Part shown: positions 1-8,860 of the stretch, piece after piece | Layout of the letters: each line of letters begins with the position of its first letter | Numbering within the stretch: position 1 is the first letter of the stretch | NCBI GenBank assembly: GCA_947502405.1 | Contig: CANMZT010000011.1 | Coordinates: 62,001-126,000, forward strand | Length of the DNA stretch: 64,000 nt | Reading direction: 5' to 3' | Source of the DNA: an uncultured Algibacter sp. | Lineage (GTDB): Bacteria; Bacteroidota; Bacteroidia; Flavobacteriales; Flavobacteriaceae | Position numbers and translations under genes: made by a program | The notes under the pieces: generated by a model | The model's database searches: none | What the model saw: the letters and a program-made list of their open reading frames with translations, nothing else | What the model was told of the DNA's origin: nothing

Positions 1-1282
1 TTCTCAAACTAAAGGTTTGAATGTTCAAGAATTTTTAAATAAAATCAATGAAATTTTAAAAAAGGCCAAAATTGATTCAGTCTATCTTTTCCTTGATGAA
101 TACTCTGATTTAAATCAAGAATATCAAGCAAAATTTTCTAAGTTATTAAAAAGTTTTTTAGGTTCAAAGACCAACCTTTTTGTCAAAGTGGGTGTTATTA
201 CAGATAGATTTGACTTTGGTGATAAAATAATAATTGGTCGAGATATTTTTCCTATTCCACTGGATTTAAATGAACACGTTGAAAGGCTTGGTGGTTTATC
301 ACCAACATTAAAAAAATTAGAAAATGCTATACCAGACTTAATTCAGAAAAGATTAGAAATTTATGCAGATAATATTCCATTGGATAGTTTATTAAAAGGT
401 AATAAAATTGAATTTTTTGCAAGAATAGCCAGAGAATCAATTGGAGTTACTAGAACAATAGGTTTGATTCTTCAAAATGCTTGGAAACAAGCAGAGGTGA
501 ATGATTATAAACTTGGTTTATCTGAATTAAACTATGGTATAAGATCTGCACGTAAAACTTATCAAAAACAATATTCAGGAGCTTTAAAAAGAAAGTTAAT
601 TCCAGGGTTTTACAACGATATATGGAATGCCATTATAACCAAAGCAGTTTCAGAGAAAAACAAACACCCAGACAGGCCTGCTAGTCATATATTGATTGAC
701 CCAAACAGGAGTAAATATTTTAACGTTTTTAAAGAAAACTTTTTAATTCATCTTTTAGAAGAAGGAAGATCTTCAAAATATGGTGGCCACTATGATTTGT
801 ATTCTATAGATTATGATATTTGTTTAGATCTCAATATAAAATATGCAGAAAACAAGGATGAATATACGGCTATCAGATTTGTTTATGATACTGTATTATC
901 AGAGTTTGATAGTTACTTTACCGATTCAAAATTAAAAAGTTACAAGTGTCTTGAATGTAATAGAATATATCAAGAAGATGAACTTCCACCTGCTAAAGTA
1001 AAGCGTTGTTTTGAGGATGATAGTAAATTGGAAGAAGTAATACATCAAGAATTTGAAGTATATGGAGGAAATCTTGCTGAAGTAGAAGTGAAAATTTTAG
1101 GATTAATTGCAACCTTAGAAAAAGATGATGCGATGTCTGCCGTTGAAGTCGCAAATGCAGTTGGTTGCACTAGGCAAAAAGTTTCTGCTTGGTGTTCAAG
1201 AGTACTTGAACCTAAAGGAGAAATTGAAATTGATAAAAGAGAGAATCGAAATTACTATTATGGAGAAAATAACGTTACCTAA
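1..1282 (+). CDS. P-loop/AAA ATPase with C-terminal winged helix, 5' end outside the window
   Basis: The reading frame is open to base 1 with no stop, so this is the 3' part of a longer gene; the first possible internal start is a TTG at 17, which is unlikely to be the true start. The visible part begins near a Walker B-like segment (FLDEYSDL) followed by a sensor-1-like strand (VGVITDRFDFG), as in ORC/Cdc6- and STAND-like ATPases; the Walker A motif must lie upstream. Residues of about 310-335 carry a CLECN...C cluster that may be a degenerate zinc ribbon. The last 70 residues resemble a winged helix (AVEVANAVGCTRQKVSAWCS). Such ATPases act in chromosome or plasmid transactions, or in defence. 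The exact role is not recognised. The minus-strand operon at 1390 converges on it. Confidence 0.5.
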   Translation, partial: SQTKGLNVQEFLNKINEILKKAKIDSVYLFLDEYSDLNQEYQAKFSKLLKSFLGSKTNLFVKVGVITDRFDFGDKIIIGRDIFPIPLDLNEHVERLGGLSPTLKKLENAIPDLIQKRLEIYADNIPLDSLLKGNKIEFFARIARESIGVTRTIGLILQNAWKQAEVNDYKLGLSELNYGIRSARKTYQKQYSGALKRKLIPGFYNDIWNAIITKAVSEKNKHPDRPASHILIDPNRSKYFNVFKENFLIHLLEEGRSSKYGGHYDLYSIDYDICLDLNIKYAENKDEYTAIRFVYDTVLSEFDSYFTDSKLKSYKCLECNRIYQEDELPPAKVKRCFEDDSKLEEVIHQEFEVYGGNLAEVEVKILGLIATLEKDDAMSAVEVANAVGCTRQKVSAWCSRVLEPKGEIEIDKRENRNYYYGENNVT

Positions 1283-1389
1283 AAACCTATATAATTAATT
1301 ACTCATTCTGTGCGTATACGTTTTCTTTCACTAGCTTAAACCTAACCAATCCTTAAAACAAACACAATAAGCAAAATACTAAAAACCAC

Positions 1390-2547
1390 TTACTTCAAAC
1401 TCCGTAAAATAAAATCTACCTTTTTGTTGGTGTTTTTATTTTCAGCATAAGCATCAGTAATATGTTTTGCAGGTACCGCTAAACCTTTTGTAATTAGCGA
1501 TTCAATATCATCAACATACTCTAATGACACCTTTCCTGTTAAAAGCAGGCTTAAATCTTTACCAGAGTGGTAATAATCATAAACCTTTTTAAGTCCTGTT
1601 AAATACAAATAATCTTTTGTAAATCCACCACCTCGGTGTACTCTAACGGTGATGTAAAACGCCTCCTCGCGGTCTAAGTCGTACTGGTTATGCAACAACC
1701 TAAAGGTTCTGGAAAACGAGTAGCCTTTTGCTAAACTATCAACCGCTATAACACGGTATGCCAATTCTTTTAAACGTTTTATGGTTAGGTTATTACTCAT
1801 ATATTCCGCAAAAACCGCTAACCCTTCTTGGGTTTCTTCATTATTAGGAAAACCATGAGAAAATATTTTTAAAGGATGCAACAAGCCATTCATAGTGGTC
1901 ACCATATGCACACCAATTTCATGATTGGTTAATACGGCTATCTCATTATCAGAATAGGTGTGATTGGTATTTAAAACCAAGGTTTTAATATTATTCAACA
2001 CCATGGCTATAGCCGAAATTTTATCAGAATGTTTTATGCTGTAACTAAAATCATAATGTTCAGAAAAGCTTTTAAAAAACACCTCTGCTTCTGAAGCACT
2101 ATATTTTGGTTGAAATTTTGGAATCCCTTTATCTTCATCTTCAAAATGTAAAATAAATTTAGCATTCTCAACATCATTCTCGGTTGGTGTACCAAAACAG
2201 TGTAAACAGTTGTAGTAAAACTTTTTATCGCTACCAACCGTTTCTATACATTGAATTAAACCTGAGTACTGATAAATAATATCTTCGTATAGTTTACTAA
2301 TTTGAGCATCATCAATACTTTCTAAATCGCTTTCAAATAACTTTCTGTGAAGTTTAAAACGGTCAAAATCAATGGATGGGTAATTAAAAACAGGGTCTGT
2401 TAAATATTTAGATGAAAAAAAACGCGTTTTCTCTTCTTCTATATTTAAAGGATTTACATAACTAAGCAGTTCAATTTGCTTAACCAGCGCATCAATATGC
2501 TTATCTATGTCTAAAAGTGCTTTGGTAGCCACATTATCCATCTTCAT
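1390..2547 (-). CDS. DUF1704/QEGLA-motif zinc metallopeptidase (MATCAP-like)
   Basis: This 385-residue protein matches the family named 'flavohemoglobin expression-modulating QEGLA motif protein' (DUF1704). It has HEIGVH at residues 209-214, a candidate HExxxH zinc site, and the family signature TQEGLA at 239-244, whose Glu is a likely third ligand. Eukaryotic members (MATCAP/KIAA0895-type) are carboxypeptidases that remove the C-terminal tyrosine of tubulin; the bacterial substrate is unknown. It has no signal peptide, so it is probably cytoplasmic. It is the last gene of a minus-strand operon behind an N-formylglutamate amidohydrolase-family gene (121 bp gap), a sulfurtransferase and an ATP-grasp ligase. 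The start ATG at 2547 is followed by a second ATG two codons later, which is equally possible. Confidence 0.8.
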   Translation of the reverse strand: MKMDNVATKALLDIDKHIDALVKQIELLSYVNPLNIEEEKTRFFSSKYLTDPVFNYPSIDFDRFKLHRKLFESDLESIDDAQISKLYEDIIYQYSGLIQCIETVGSDKKFYYNCLHCFGTPTENDVENAKFILHFEDEDKGIPKFQPKYSASEAEVFFKSFSEHYDFSYSIKHSDKISAIAMVLNNIKTLVLNTNHTYSDNEIAVLTNHEIGVHMVTTMNGLLHPLKIFSHGFPNNEETQEGLAVFAEYMSNNLTIKRLKELAYRVIAVDSLAKGYSFSRTFRLLHNQYDLDREEAFYITVRVHRGGGFTKDYLYLTGLKKVYDYYHSGKDLSLLLTGKVSLEYVDDIESLITKGLAVPAKHITDAYAENKNTNKKVDFILRSLK

Positions 2548-2574
2548 AAACTAACTTTAATACTTACTTTGTAA

Positions 2575-2645
2575 CTCCTGCAAAGGCAGGGATCTATTTT
2601 AAGAATTATATTTTCAATTTGGATTCCTGCCTTCTCAGGAATAAC
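2575..2645. repeat. Pair of short inverted repeat units in the 2548-2668 gap
   Basis: Two related units lie between the amidohydrolase and DUF1704 genes. The first (2575-2594) contains CCTGCaaaGGCAGG. The second (2620-2645) contains CCTGCCttctcAGGAAT and is approximately the reverse complement of the first, so the pair can form a hairpin. A third related unit, CCTGatttcGCAGGAATAAC, lies at 8823-8846. From memory, similar CCTGC/GCAGG units are scattered in flavobacterial genomes. Confidence 0.55.
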
Positions 2646-2668
2646 AAAACGTTTAACTAATTTAAAAT

Positions 2669-3496
2669 CTAACTGAACGTCTTATATACTTTTTCTGCAT
2701 GTTCTGGAATACGGGTAATCAATTCCTTTTCAACTGCTTTTACGACTTCAGGGAATATAATTTGTTCGTACTCATCACAATACACCTTGGCTATTTCGGT
2801 TGCCAAAACTAAGGTATTTTTAAAGTTTTGTGTAATATATTTTAAAAAATAACCATTACCTTGAAATGTATCGTTTATTAGCGAAGTTGATTTAATCCCG
2901 TTAGGAAATTTAATTTCCGATAAACTTTGTCGCCATAACTCAATAACGTTTCCAAACCTTTCATTATCAACATTACTCGTTCCTAAATTCCAAGTAGGCA
3001 CTTCCCTATCCCAACGTTTCCAGTTATAACTGTGCATATCGTAAACGGTACAGAAGCCAAATTTAGATTCTAAAGTTTTAATTAAAGCATGCACAATCTT
3101 ATAGAAATTTGCATGCTTTTCAAGGCTTTTGGTTTTCATAGCTTCAGAAAGTGGTGCTTTCCATAATTGTTTACCCCAAGCAGTAACAAAAACCGCATCT
3201 TCAGGAGCGCGGTTTAAATCGTATTCAAAACGGGAATCGCAGCCTGCAATAACAATGGGGTGTGATTGTATCATGTTTTTAGTTTCTGGATCTTCCTCAT
3301 ACCAACGTTCGTATTCAGTATGGATGCAATTATCCCAGAGTTCTTTTCTAAATTGGTGCCCATTATGAACAGCAGCACAAGCATAAGGCACAAACTCATC
3401 AATTTTAATGGTTAAAGAATAATCTGAAGCTACAGCTTCAAAACATTCACCAGCCTCAATCTTAGATATTATGTCTGAAATACTTAATCTAACCAT
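2669..3496 (-). CDS. N-formylglutamate amidohydrolase family protein
   Basis: The 275-residue protein resembles the N-formylglutamate deformylase family, zinc-dependent hydrolases of N-formyl or amide bonds. Visible conserved elements are the early His-rich strand AAVHNGHQFR (residues 41-50), SRFEYDLNR (88-96) and DMHSYN (153-158), which fit the metal and substrate residues of the family. It belongs to the divergent branch that neighbours DUF1704 genes, not the histidine-degradation HutG branch; no hut genes are nearby. Its start overlaps the end of the sulfurtransferase gene by 8 bp, so the two are probably translationally coupled. The true substrate is unknown. Confidence 0.75.
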   Translation of the reverse strand: MVRLSISDIISKIEAGECFEAVASDYSLTIKIDEFVPYACAAVHNGHQFRKELWDNCIHTEYERWYEEDPETKNMIQSHPIVIAGCDSRFEYDLNRAPEDAVFVTAWGKQLWKAPLSEAMKTKSLEKHANFYKIVHALIKTLESKFGFCTVYDMHSYNWKRWDREVPTWNLGTSNVDNERFGNVIELWRQSLSEIKFPNGIKSTSLINDTFQGNGYFLKYITQNFKNTLVLATEIAKVYCDEYEQIIFPEVVKAVEKELITRIPEHAEKVYKTFS

Positions 3497-4649
3497 CCTT
3501 GAGAATCTTTTTTAAATGGGTATAAATCATTTGCTCCATAGGGTCGTACTCATCATCAACAAAAGCCATAAGTTTAATATCAGCAAATAAGTCTGCTAAA
3601 TCATTACGGTAATAATCGTGTGCTTTTACACCTTCAATAATATTTTGAAGTACTTGATAATCATTGTCCATTTCAAATTGCGCATTTACACGCTCGTAAA
3701 CATGCTTATCAACCCGACTTAAAATATATTTTTGCTCTTTTCTAGTCTCGCTTAAATCTGAATTTGAAACATACATTAAAATGTAAGCTAATAATTCATC
3801 TTTAGTCCATGTTTTCGGGTTTTCCATATCGCCAGTTGTTAAGGCACCATACTCAGTCCAAGATCCATCATAAACTGAAATATCTTTATAGCCTGAAATC
3901 TCAGCACCTAAGGCTAATACACAGGCCGTTATTCCAGAACCACATGAAAAAATAATGGGCTCATCTTCTTCAGCAACCATATAAAAGGCTTTAGCCAAAT
4001 CTTTTTTGGGTTTTAAAACACCATCTTCCAACAAATCTGTAAATGGTAAATTGACAGAGTTTGGAATGGTTCCTCTACGCAAACCCGCTCTAGGTTCTGG
4101 AACTTCGCAATTAAATCTAGCCCTAGAACGTGCATCTATTATTTTATGTGTTTCGTTTTTTGATGCATAAAGTATATCCTCAAAAAACTGCATATAACCA
4201 AATTGTAAATTTGCTATAAAATCCCCCGTTTCGCCATCGTAATTCTGCATCAGTTCAGTATGATATTCAGCCTTTTTCCATGCAGGAAAACCACCGTTTA
4301 AAACCGCAACATTATTAAACCCAAAAGCTTTAAACAACCACCAAACACGGGCACTAGAATAAATACCTTTATCATCATAAACCACAAGAGCACTATCTTG
4401 ATTAATGCCTAAATTTCTGGCTTCTTTCTGAAATTGTTCTACAGAAGGAAACGCACTAGGAAAATCGTTAGACACATCACTAAACTTCTTTTTAATATCA
4501 AAAAGTCTCGCATTAGGAATTTGTTCCAAGGTAATATCAAAAACCTTATTAATCGTTCCGTCTAGAATAATAAGGTTTTCAGCATTTAAATTTGCATTAA
4601 GCCATTCGACTGAAACTATTGGAGACGTAAAATTTATTTTTGAAATCAT
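3489..4649 (-). CDS. 3-mercaptopyruvate/thiosulfate sulfurtransferase with C-terminal helical extension
   Basis: Two rhodanese domains are present (about residues 10-150 and 165-272). The catalytic Cys236 is in the loop CGSGIT, close to the CGSGVT loop of mercaptopyruvate sulfurtransferases. The N-terminal domain keeps the usual VYDDKG and LNGGFPAW elements. Normal two-domain enzymes are about 280 residues long; this one has roughly 105 extra residues (280-386), acidic and helical, that look like a TerB-type bundle, though I cannot confirm the fold. It lies between an ATP-grasp ligase (67 bp upstream) and the amidohydrolase gene (8 bp overlap) in one operon, so a dedicated sulfur or cyanide-detoxification role is less obvious than a role in the operon's shared pathway. 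Confidence 0.8.
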   Translation of the reverse strand: MISKINFTSPIVSVEWLNANLNAENLIILDGTINKVFDITLEQIPNARLFDIKKKFSDVSNDFPSAFPSVEQFQKEARNLGINQDSALVVYDDKGIYSSARVWWLFKAFGFNNVAVLNGGFPAWKKAEYHTELMQNYDGETGDFIANLQFGYMQFFEDILYASKNETHKIIDARSRARFNCEVPEPRAGLRRGTIPNSVNLPFTDLLEDGVLKPKKDLAKAFYMVAEEDEPIIFSCGSGITACVLALGAEISGYKDISVYDGSWTEYGALTTGDMENPKTWTKDELLAYILMYVSNSDLSETRKEQKYILSRVDKHVYERVNAQFEMDNDYQVLQNIIEGVKAHDYYRNDLADLFADIKLMAFVDDEYDPMEQMIYTHLKKILKDG

Positions 4650-4716
4650 TTGTTAAAAACTATTAATTATGAGATATCTCAATCGCACCTCATTTCGATA
4701 TGACAAAGATTTTTAA

Positions 4717-5754
4717 TTAAGCGTCTTGCACAGTTTTCCGTAGTCTAGTTCGTCTATCAAAAGCTTGAAGTTTATCTATAACTTTCATTTCTAAAAAGTC
4801 AATTACCTTTTCTTCAATTTTAGTTTTAAGCTTGTATACTTTGTTTATGTATGTAATACCACCTGGCGACATCACATTTACTTCTACCAGCTTACCTCCA
4901 ATAACATCAATACCAACAAAATACAAACCATCATTTACCAGTTTCGGTCCTATTTGTTTGCACAATGCTTTTTCCTCTTTAGTAAGCGAATGTCTTTGTA
5001 CACTACCACCAGCAGAAACATTTGAACGGTGATCATCATTTCCAGGAACACGTTTCATGGCGCCAACAGGCTCACCATTTAAAATTAAAATACGAACATC
5101 GCCTTGGTCTGCACCCTCAATGTAATCTTGAAGTATTACATAGCTAGACGAACCATCATTATTATAAATATAGAAATCTAATAACGAATTAATATTGCTC
5201 ATCGCCGATTTTTCAATCAATATAACACCCGAACCACCAAAACCATTCAGCGGTTTCAAAATCATTTTATCCGATTCAGATTCTTTTATTTGCTTAATTA
5301 AATAACGCTTGCTTTTAGATACATGAGTTGCCGGAATAATATTGCTATGCGCATCTCCAAAAGCAGCTGTATATAGCTTATTATTAGCCTCTCGCATGCC
5401 TTCTAAAGAATTCATAATAAACACATCATCCTTAACAGAATCCAAAAAGTTTAACATAATGGGGTCTAACGGCGGATTCGCCCTAAAGAAAATTACATCA
5501 AACCCAGCAAGTGGCAGCATTTCCTCTCGCAACTGTGCTTTTTTATAAAACGATTTTAACGAACTTGGTGTTTTTTCCATACGCCCAATTACCGTGCAAG
5601 TAGCCGATGTAACACTATTCCTAATTGTTAAATCTGCCGGAATACACATGGCAACACCATGCTTGCGCTTTACACATTCCTTAATTAAAGCCAATGTCGT
5701 ATCATTATCGGGGTCAATTTGCTCCCAAGGGTACATTATAAAACAAACGTTCAT
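4717..5754 (-). CDS. Glutathione synthetase-like ATP-grasp ligase
   Basis: The protein has an ATP-grasp fold of the GshB type. It has an N-terminal substrate domain (VCFIMYPWEQIDPDND), the ATP-binding glycine loop KPLNGFGGSGV, the segment DVRILILNGEPVGAMKR and the metal-binding EVNVMSPGG near the C-terminus. I chose the ATG at 5754 because family members begin with this MNVCF-like strand; an in-frame start at 5805 would add 17 residues with no counterpart. No gamma-glutamylcysteine ligase gene is adjacent, so glutathione synthesis is not assured. It heads a four-gene operon with a sulfurtransferase, an amidohydrolase-family gene and a DUF1704 peptidase, which suggests ligation of an amino acid to a peptide or small thiol. 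Confidence 0.75.
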   Translation of the reverse strand: MNVCFIMYPWEQIDPDNDTTLALIKECVKRKHGVAMCIPADLTIRNSVTSATCTVIGRMEKTPSSLKSFYKKAQLREEMLPLAGFDVIFFRANPPLDPIMLNFLDSVKDDVFIMNSLEGMREANNKLYTAAFGDAHSNIIPATHVSKSKRYLIKQIKESESDKMILKPLNGFGGSGVILIEKSAMSNINSLLDFYIYNNDGSSSYVILQDYIEGADQGDVRILILNGEPVGAMKRVPGNDDHRSNVSAGGSVQRHSLTKEEKALCKQIGPKLVNDGLYFVGIDVIGGKLVEVNVMSPGGITYINKVYKLKTKIEEKVIDFLEMKVIDKLQAFDRRTRLRKTVQDA

Positions 5755-5823
5755 ATCGTAATTTTTAGTTTCAGTTAAATTTAAAAGATTTTTAGTACAT
5801 CCCAAAATTCTACAATAAGTTAT

Positions 5824-5922
5824 TTGGGCGTTACCCTAAAGGGTCGGGCTTTCCGTTACAAGTCCTCGCTTCTGCGCTAAGGCGCAAAAGCTGTGGGCTA
5901 TCCACTACAATCCCTAACGCGG
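5824..5922 (+). repeat. Copy 1 of a roughly 100-bp interspersed repeat
   Basis: This stretch (gggcgttaccctaaagggtc ... gcgctaaggcgc ... gctgtgggctatccact) has a close second copy in reverse orientation at 31123-31233. Both contain a small hairpin around the CCC...GGG at the left end and a second around GCGCTaaGGCGC. Neither copy encodes a protein. Both lie next to gene 3' ends. From memory, the same element is common in flavobacterial genomes. Confidence 0.75.
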
Positions 5923-5944
5923 GCTTATCTGCCAACAAAAATGC

Positions 5945-7270
5945 TTACTTCACAGCGTCATAATGGTCATCCCACTCTTTGGGCTTAGGCTCATGAAGCT
6001 TGTCTAAAGATTTAGCCACTAGCATAGACACCGTAGCATCACCAGTAACGTTTACAACGGTTCTGCACATATCTAAAGGTCTATCAACCGCAAAAATTAA
6101 GGCTAATCCTATAGGCAATAATTCTGCAGGAAACCCAATAGATTCTAAAACAATAACCAACATTACCATACCTGCACTAGGTACAGCAGCACTACCAATA
6201 GATGCCAATAATGCTGTAAGCACAATAACCAATTGGTTAGTAAATGTTAAGCCTTCTGGCCAAATAACCTGCATAATAAACACCGCGGCAATCCCTTGGT
6301 ACAAACTGGTTCCATCCATATTAACAGTTGCACCAACAGGAAGCACAAAACCAGAGACCTCTTTATCTACTCCCAAATGCTCCTCAACACGCTCCATGGT
6401 TACTGGAAGTGTGGCAGCACTACTACTGGTAGAAAACGCTAACAATTGCGCAGGACTTATTTGCTGTAAAAACCACATCGGTGATTTTTTAGTGTAAACA
6501 CTAACTAGTATTAAATAGAAACCAATCATTAATAGTAAGCCGCCCAAAACACAAAATGCATAATAAAGTAATTTGATTAATATTTCTGTGTCATCAAAAG
6601 CAATAATCACATTTGCTAAAAGTGCAAACACCGCATACGGTGCATATAACATAATTAAATCTACCATTTTCATCACCACTTCGTTTAGCGAATCAAAGAA
6701 ATTCACTAAAGGTTTTGCTTTCTTTTCACCAATTAACAGTAAACAAATACCAACAAATATGGCAAAGAATATCACCTGAAGCATAGAGGCTTCTGCAAAA
6801 GATTTAAAAATATTACTCGGAAAAATATCAACTAAAGCTTGTAACGGACCAGCTTCTTTTTGCGCAGAAGCTTTCATTAATTTATCTGTTACTCCTGCAT
6901 CATTCTCGTATTTAAGCTTTATTTTTTCAATGGTTTCCTGAGGCATTCCATTTCCTGGTTTTACAATATTTACAATACTTAAACCTATAACTATAGCTAC
7001 TAAAGTTGTTGCAACATAAATCCCTATAGTGCGTAAGCCCATAGACTTTATTTTAGAAATATCCTTTAAATCTGATATACCTTTTATCAAAGACGCCAAA
7101 ATTAACGGTACCGCTATAAGCTTTAAAAGGTTTATAAATATGGTTCCAAACGGTGCAATCCAATCGGTAACAAAACCTTTTCCACCATCAACGGTATTCA
7201 TTATAAAACCAAAAATGATTCCGAGAATCATTCCTATAATAATCTTCCAATGCAATGCTAGTTTTTTCAT
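5945..7270 (-). CDS. Dicarboxylate/amino acid:cation symporter (DAACS family)
   Basis: This 441-residue inner-membrane protein has eight hydrophobic segments and the family's signatures: the serine-rich re-entrant loop AFSTSSSAATLPVT and the cation-binding helix VNMDGTSLYQG, followed by VPSAGMVML. The family (GltP, DctA, GltT) moves glutamate, aspartate or C4-dicarboxylates with Na+ or H+. Specificity cannot be read here; the C-terminal AVDRPLDMCRTVVNVTGD motif fits both glutamate and dicarboxylate carriers. It is a single gene, with the next minus-strand gene (PLP decarboxylase) 75 bp upstream, and a repeat element downstream of its stop. Confidence 0.9.
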   Translation of the reverse strand: MKKLALHWKIIIGMILGIIFGFIMNTVDGGKGFVTDWIAPFGTIFINLLKLIAVPLILASLIKGISDLKDISKIKSMGLRTIGIYVATTLVAIVIGLSIVNIVKPGNGMPQETIEKIKLKYENDAGVTDKLMKASAQKEAGPLQALVDIFPSNIFKSFAEASMLQVIFFAIFVGICLLLIGEKKAKPLVNFFDSLNEVVMKMVDLIMLYAPYAVFALLANVIIAFDDTEILIKLLYYAFCVLGGLLLMIGFYLILVSVYTKKSPMWFLQQISPAQLLAFSTSSSAATLPVTMERVEEHLGVDKEVSGFVLPVGATVNMDGTSLYQGIAAVFIMQVIWPEGLTFTNQLVIVLTALLASIGSAAVPSAGMVMLVIVLESIGFPAELLPIGLALIFAVDRPLDMCRTVVNVTGDATVSMLVAKSLDKLHEPKPKEWDDHYDAVK

Positions 7271-7345
7271 ATGCTATTAATTAGTCTGTGATAGTTGTGA
7301 ACAAGATAAGTATTTTTATACTTTATAAATTATACTATATTAATG

Positions 7346-8737
7346 TTATTTATTCATCATTAAAGCCTTTTCAAAAGATGCAACCGATCTAGAAATGTCA
7401 GCTTCAGTTGTAGCCCAAGAACATACACTAACACGCATTACTTTTTTTCCAAACCAAACAGAGCCACCTAACCAACATTCTCCAAGATTTTGAATAGTAT
7501 TTAAAACTTTATCAGTTAACTCATCCGATTCACATTTAACTACAACCTGATTAAAAACCACATCGTTTTTAACTTGAAACCCTGAAATTTGACTGATTTC
7601 ATTTTCAAATTGTTTAGCTCTTAAGTGCATGGTCAAAATCATTTCGTCAATACCATTTTTTCCAAGGTATCGCATAATGGCCCATAGTTCAATAATTCTA
7701 GCTCTTCTAGACATTTCTGGAGTATAAAACAAGCCGTCTCTTGCTTTACTTTCTATAAGATAACTTCCAGACGCATGAAGCGCAGAAGTTAATGCTTCTT
7801 GATCTGCACATAAAACAATACCGCTATCGTAAGGTGTGTTTAAAGTTTTATGACCATCAACTGCCCAAGACGAAGCCTTTTCCATACCTTTTGTTAAATG
7901 TTTTAATTGCTCCACGGTACCAGCCCAAAGTCCAAAAGCACCATCAATATGAATCCAAGCATCTGCTTTATTTGCTTTATCGCAAATCATATCAAAATTA
8001 TCAAAAGCACCACTATTTACATTACCTGCTTGCAATATTAAAATCGTGTTTTTATCTAATTCTGGAATTAATTCTGGGATTATTCTACCTTGATTATCTA
8101 CATCTACCCATTCAATATTATCTTGTCCTAACCCTAAAAGACTAACGGCTTTTAAAATTGTAGAATGTGCATGTTTACCTGATACAATTCTTATCTCAGG
8201 AGCATTTCTTAATCCTTTTTTATTGATATCCCAATTATTTTTTTGTAAGATTCGATATCTTGCTGCTGCTAAACCACATACATTTGCTACTGAAGTCCCA
8301 CTTACAAAACCAGCACATGTTTGTTTTGGTAAATTAAAAATATCTACAAACCATTTTTCAACAACCGCTTCTAATTTACTTCCTATTGGAGAAGTAGCAT
8401 ATAATGCTGAAGATTGATCCCAAAAAGTCCCTAACTGTTTTGCTGCCAAACCAATAGGAACAACGCTGCCAGTAACAAAACCAAAATATCTTCCGCCTAA
8501 GGTTGCTATTGTTGCATCCTTACCATATTCATTTAATTGTTTTAAAACACTTTCTGATTTTGTTGTATTGGTTGGTAAATCTTCATCAAAATTTGACAAA
8601 TCATTTACAGCGTCTTCTGTTGGATAGATGTTTCTATTAAAAATTTCTTCTAAATATTCAAAAGCATACTGTTGAGATTGTTTAAATATATCTTTGTTTC
8701 TAATTTCTTGAAACATAGTGTCTTGCAGTTTGCTCAT
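7346..8737 (-). CDS. PLP-dependent group II (aromatic-L-amino-acid type) decarboxylase family protein
   Basis: The 463-residue protein has the group II decarboxylase layout. GRYFGFVTGS and the N-terminal SALYATSPIG match the substrate-binding region, SGKHAHST (residues 186-193) has the His that stacks on PLP, WIHIDGAFG (261-269) has the Asp that pairs with the pyridine nitrogen, and VDGHKTLN has the Schiff-base Lys297. Members decarboxylate aromatic amino acids, glutamate, aspartate or diaminobutyrate; the sequence does not settle the substrate. It lies just upstream of the DAACS symporter on the same strand, so uptake and decarboxylation of the same amino acid is conceivable but unproven. 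Confidence 0.85.
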   Translation of the reverse strand: MSKLQDTMFQEIRNKDIFKQSQQYAFEYLEEIFNRNIYPTEDAVNDLSNFDEDLPTNTTKSESVLKQLNEYGKDATIATLGGRYFGFVTGSVVPIGLAAKQLGTFWDQSSALYATSPIGSKLEAVVEKWFVDIFNLPKQTCAGFVSGTSVANVCGLAAARYRILQKNNWDINKKGLRNAPEIRIVSGKHAHSTILKAVSLLGLGQDNIEWVDVDNQGRIIPELIPELDKNTILILQAGNVNSGAFDNFDMICDKANKADAWIHIDGAFGLWAGTVEQLKHLTKGMEKASSWAVDGHKTLNTPYDSGIVLCADQEALTSALHASGSYLIESKARDGLFYTPEMSRRARIIELWAIMRYLGKNGIDEMILTMHLRAKQFENEISQISGFQVKNDVVFNQVVVKCESDELTDKVLNTIQNLGECWLGGSVWFGKKVMRVSVCSWATTEADISRSVASFEKALMMNK

Positions 8738-8822
8738 GGTGTTTGGTTTATACTAGTTAGTTGACTCTAACAAATATATGGAATACTCAGCTTCATTGAA
8801 AAGTTGTAACTTCTGTTGATAA

Positions 8823-8846
8823 GACTCCTGATTTCGCAGGAATAAC
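8823..8846. repeat. Short CCTG...GCAGG repeat unit
   Basis: The unit CTCCTGatttcGCAGGAATAAC resembles the two units at 2575-2594 and 2620-2645, sharing CCTG, a short spacer and AGGAATAAC. It could form a small hairpin. Confidence 0.5.
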
Positions 8847-8860
8847 AAACTTTAGCGGAT

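Noticed and set aside
2669-3496. Histidine-degradation HutG enzyme
   Set aside because: No other hut genes are nearby and the operon partners point to another role.
6000-6497. 165-residue plus-strand frame inside the symporter gene
   Set aside because: It is the antisense shadow of a well-supported transporter gene and matches no family I recognise.
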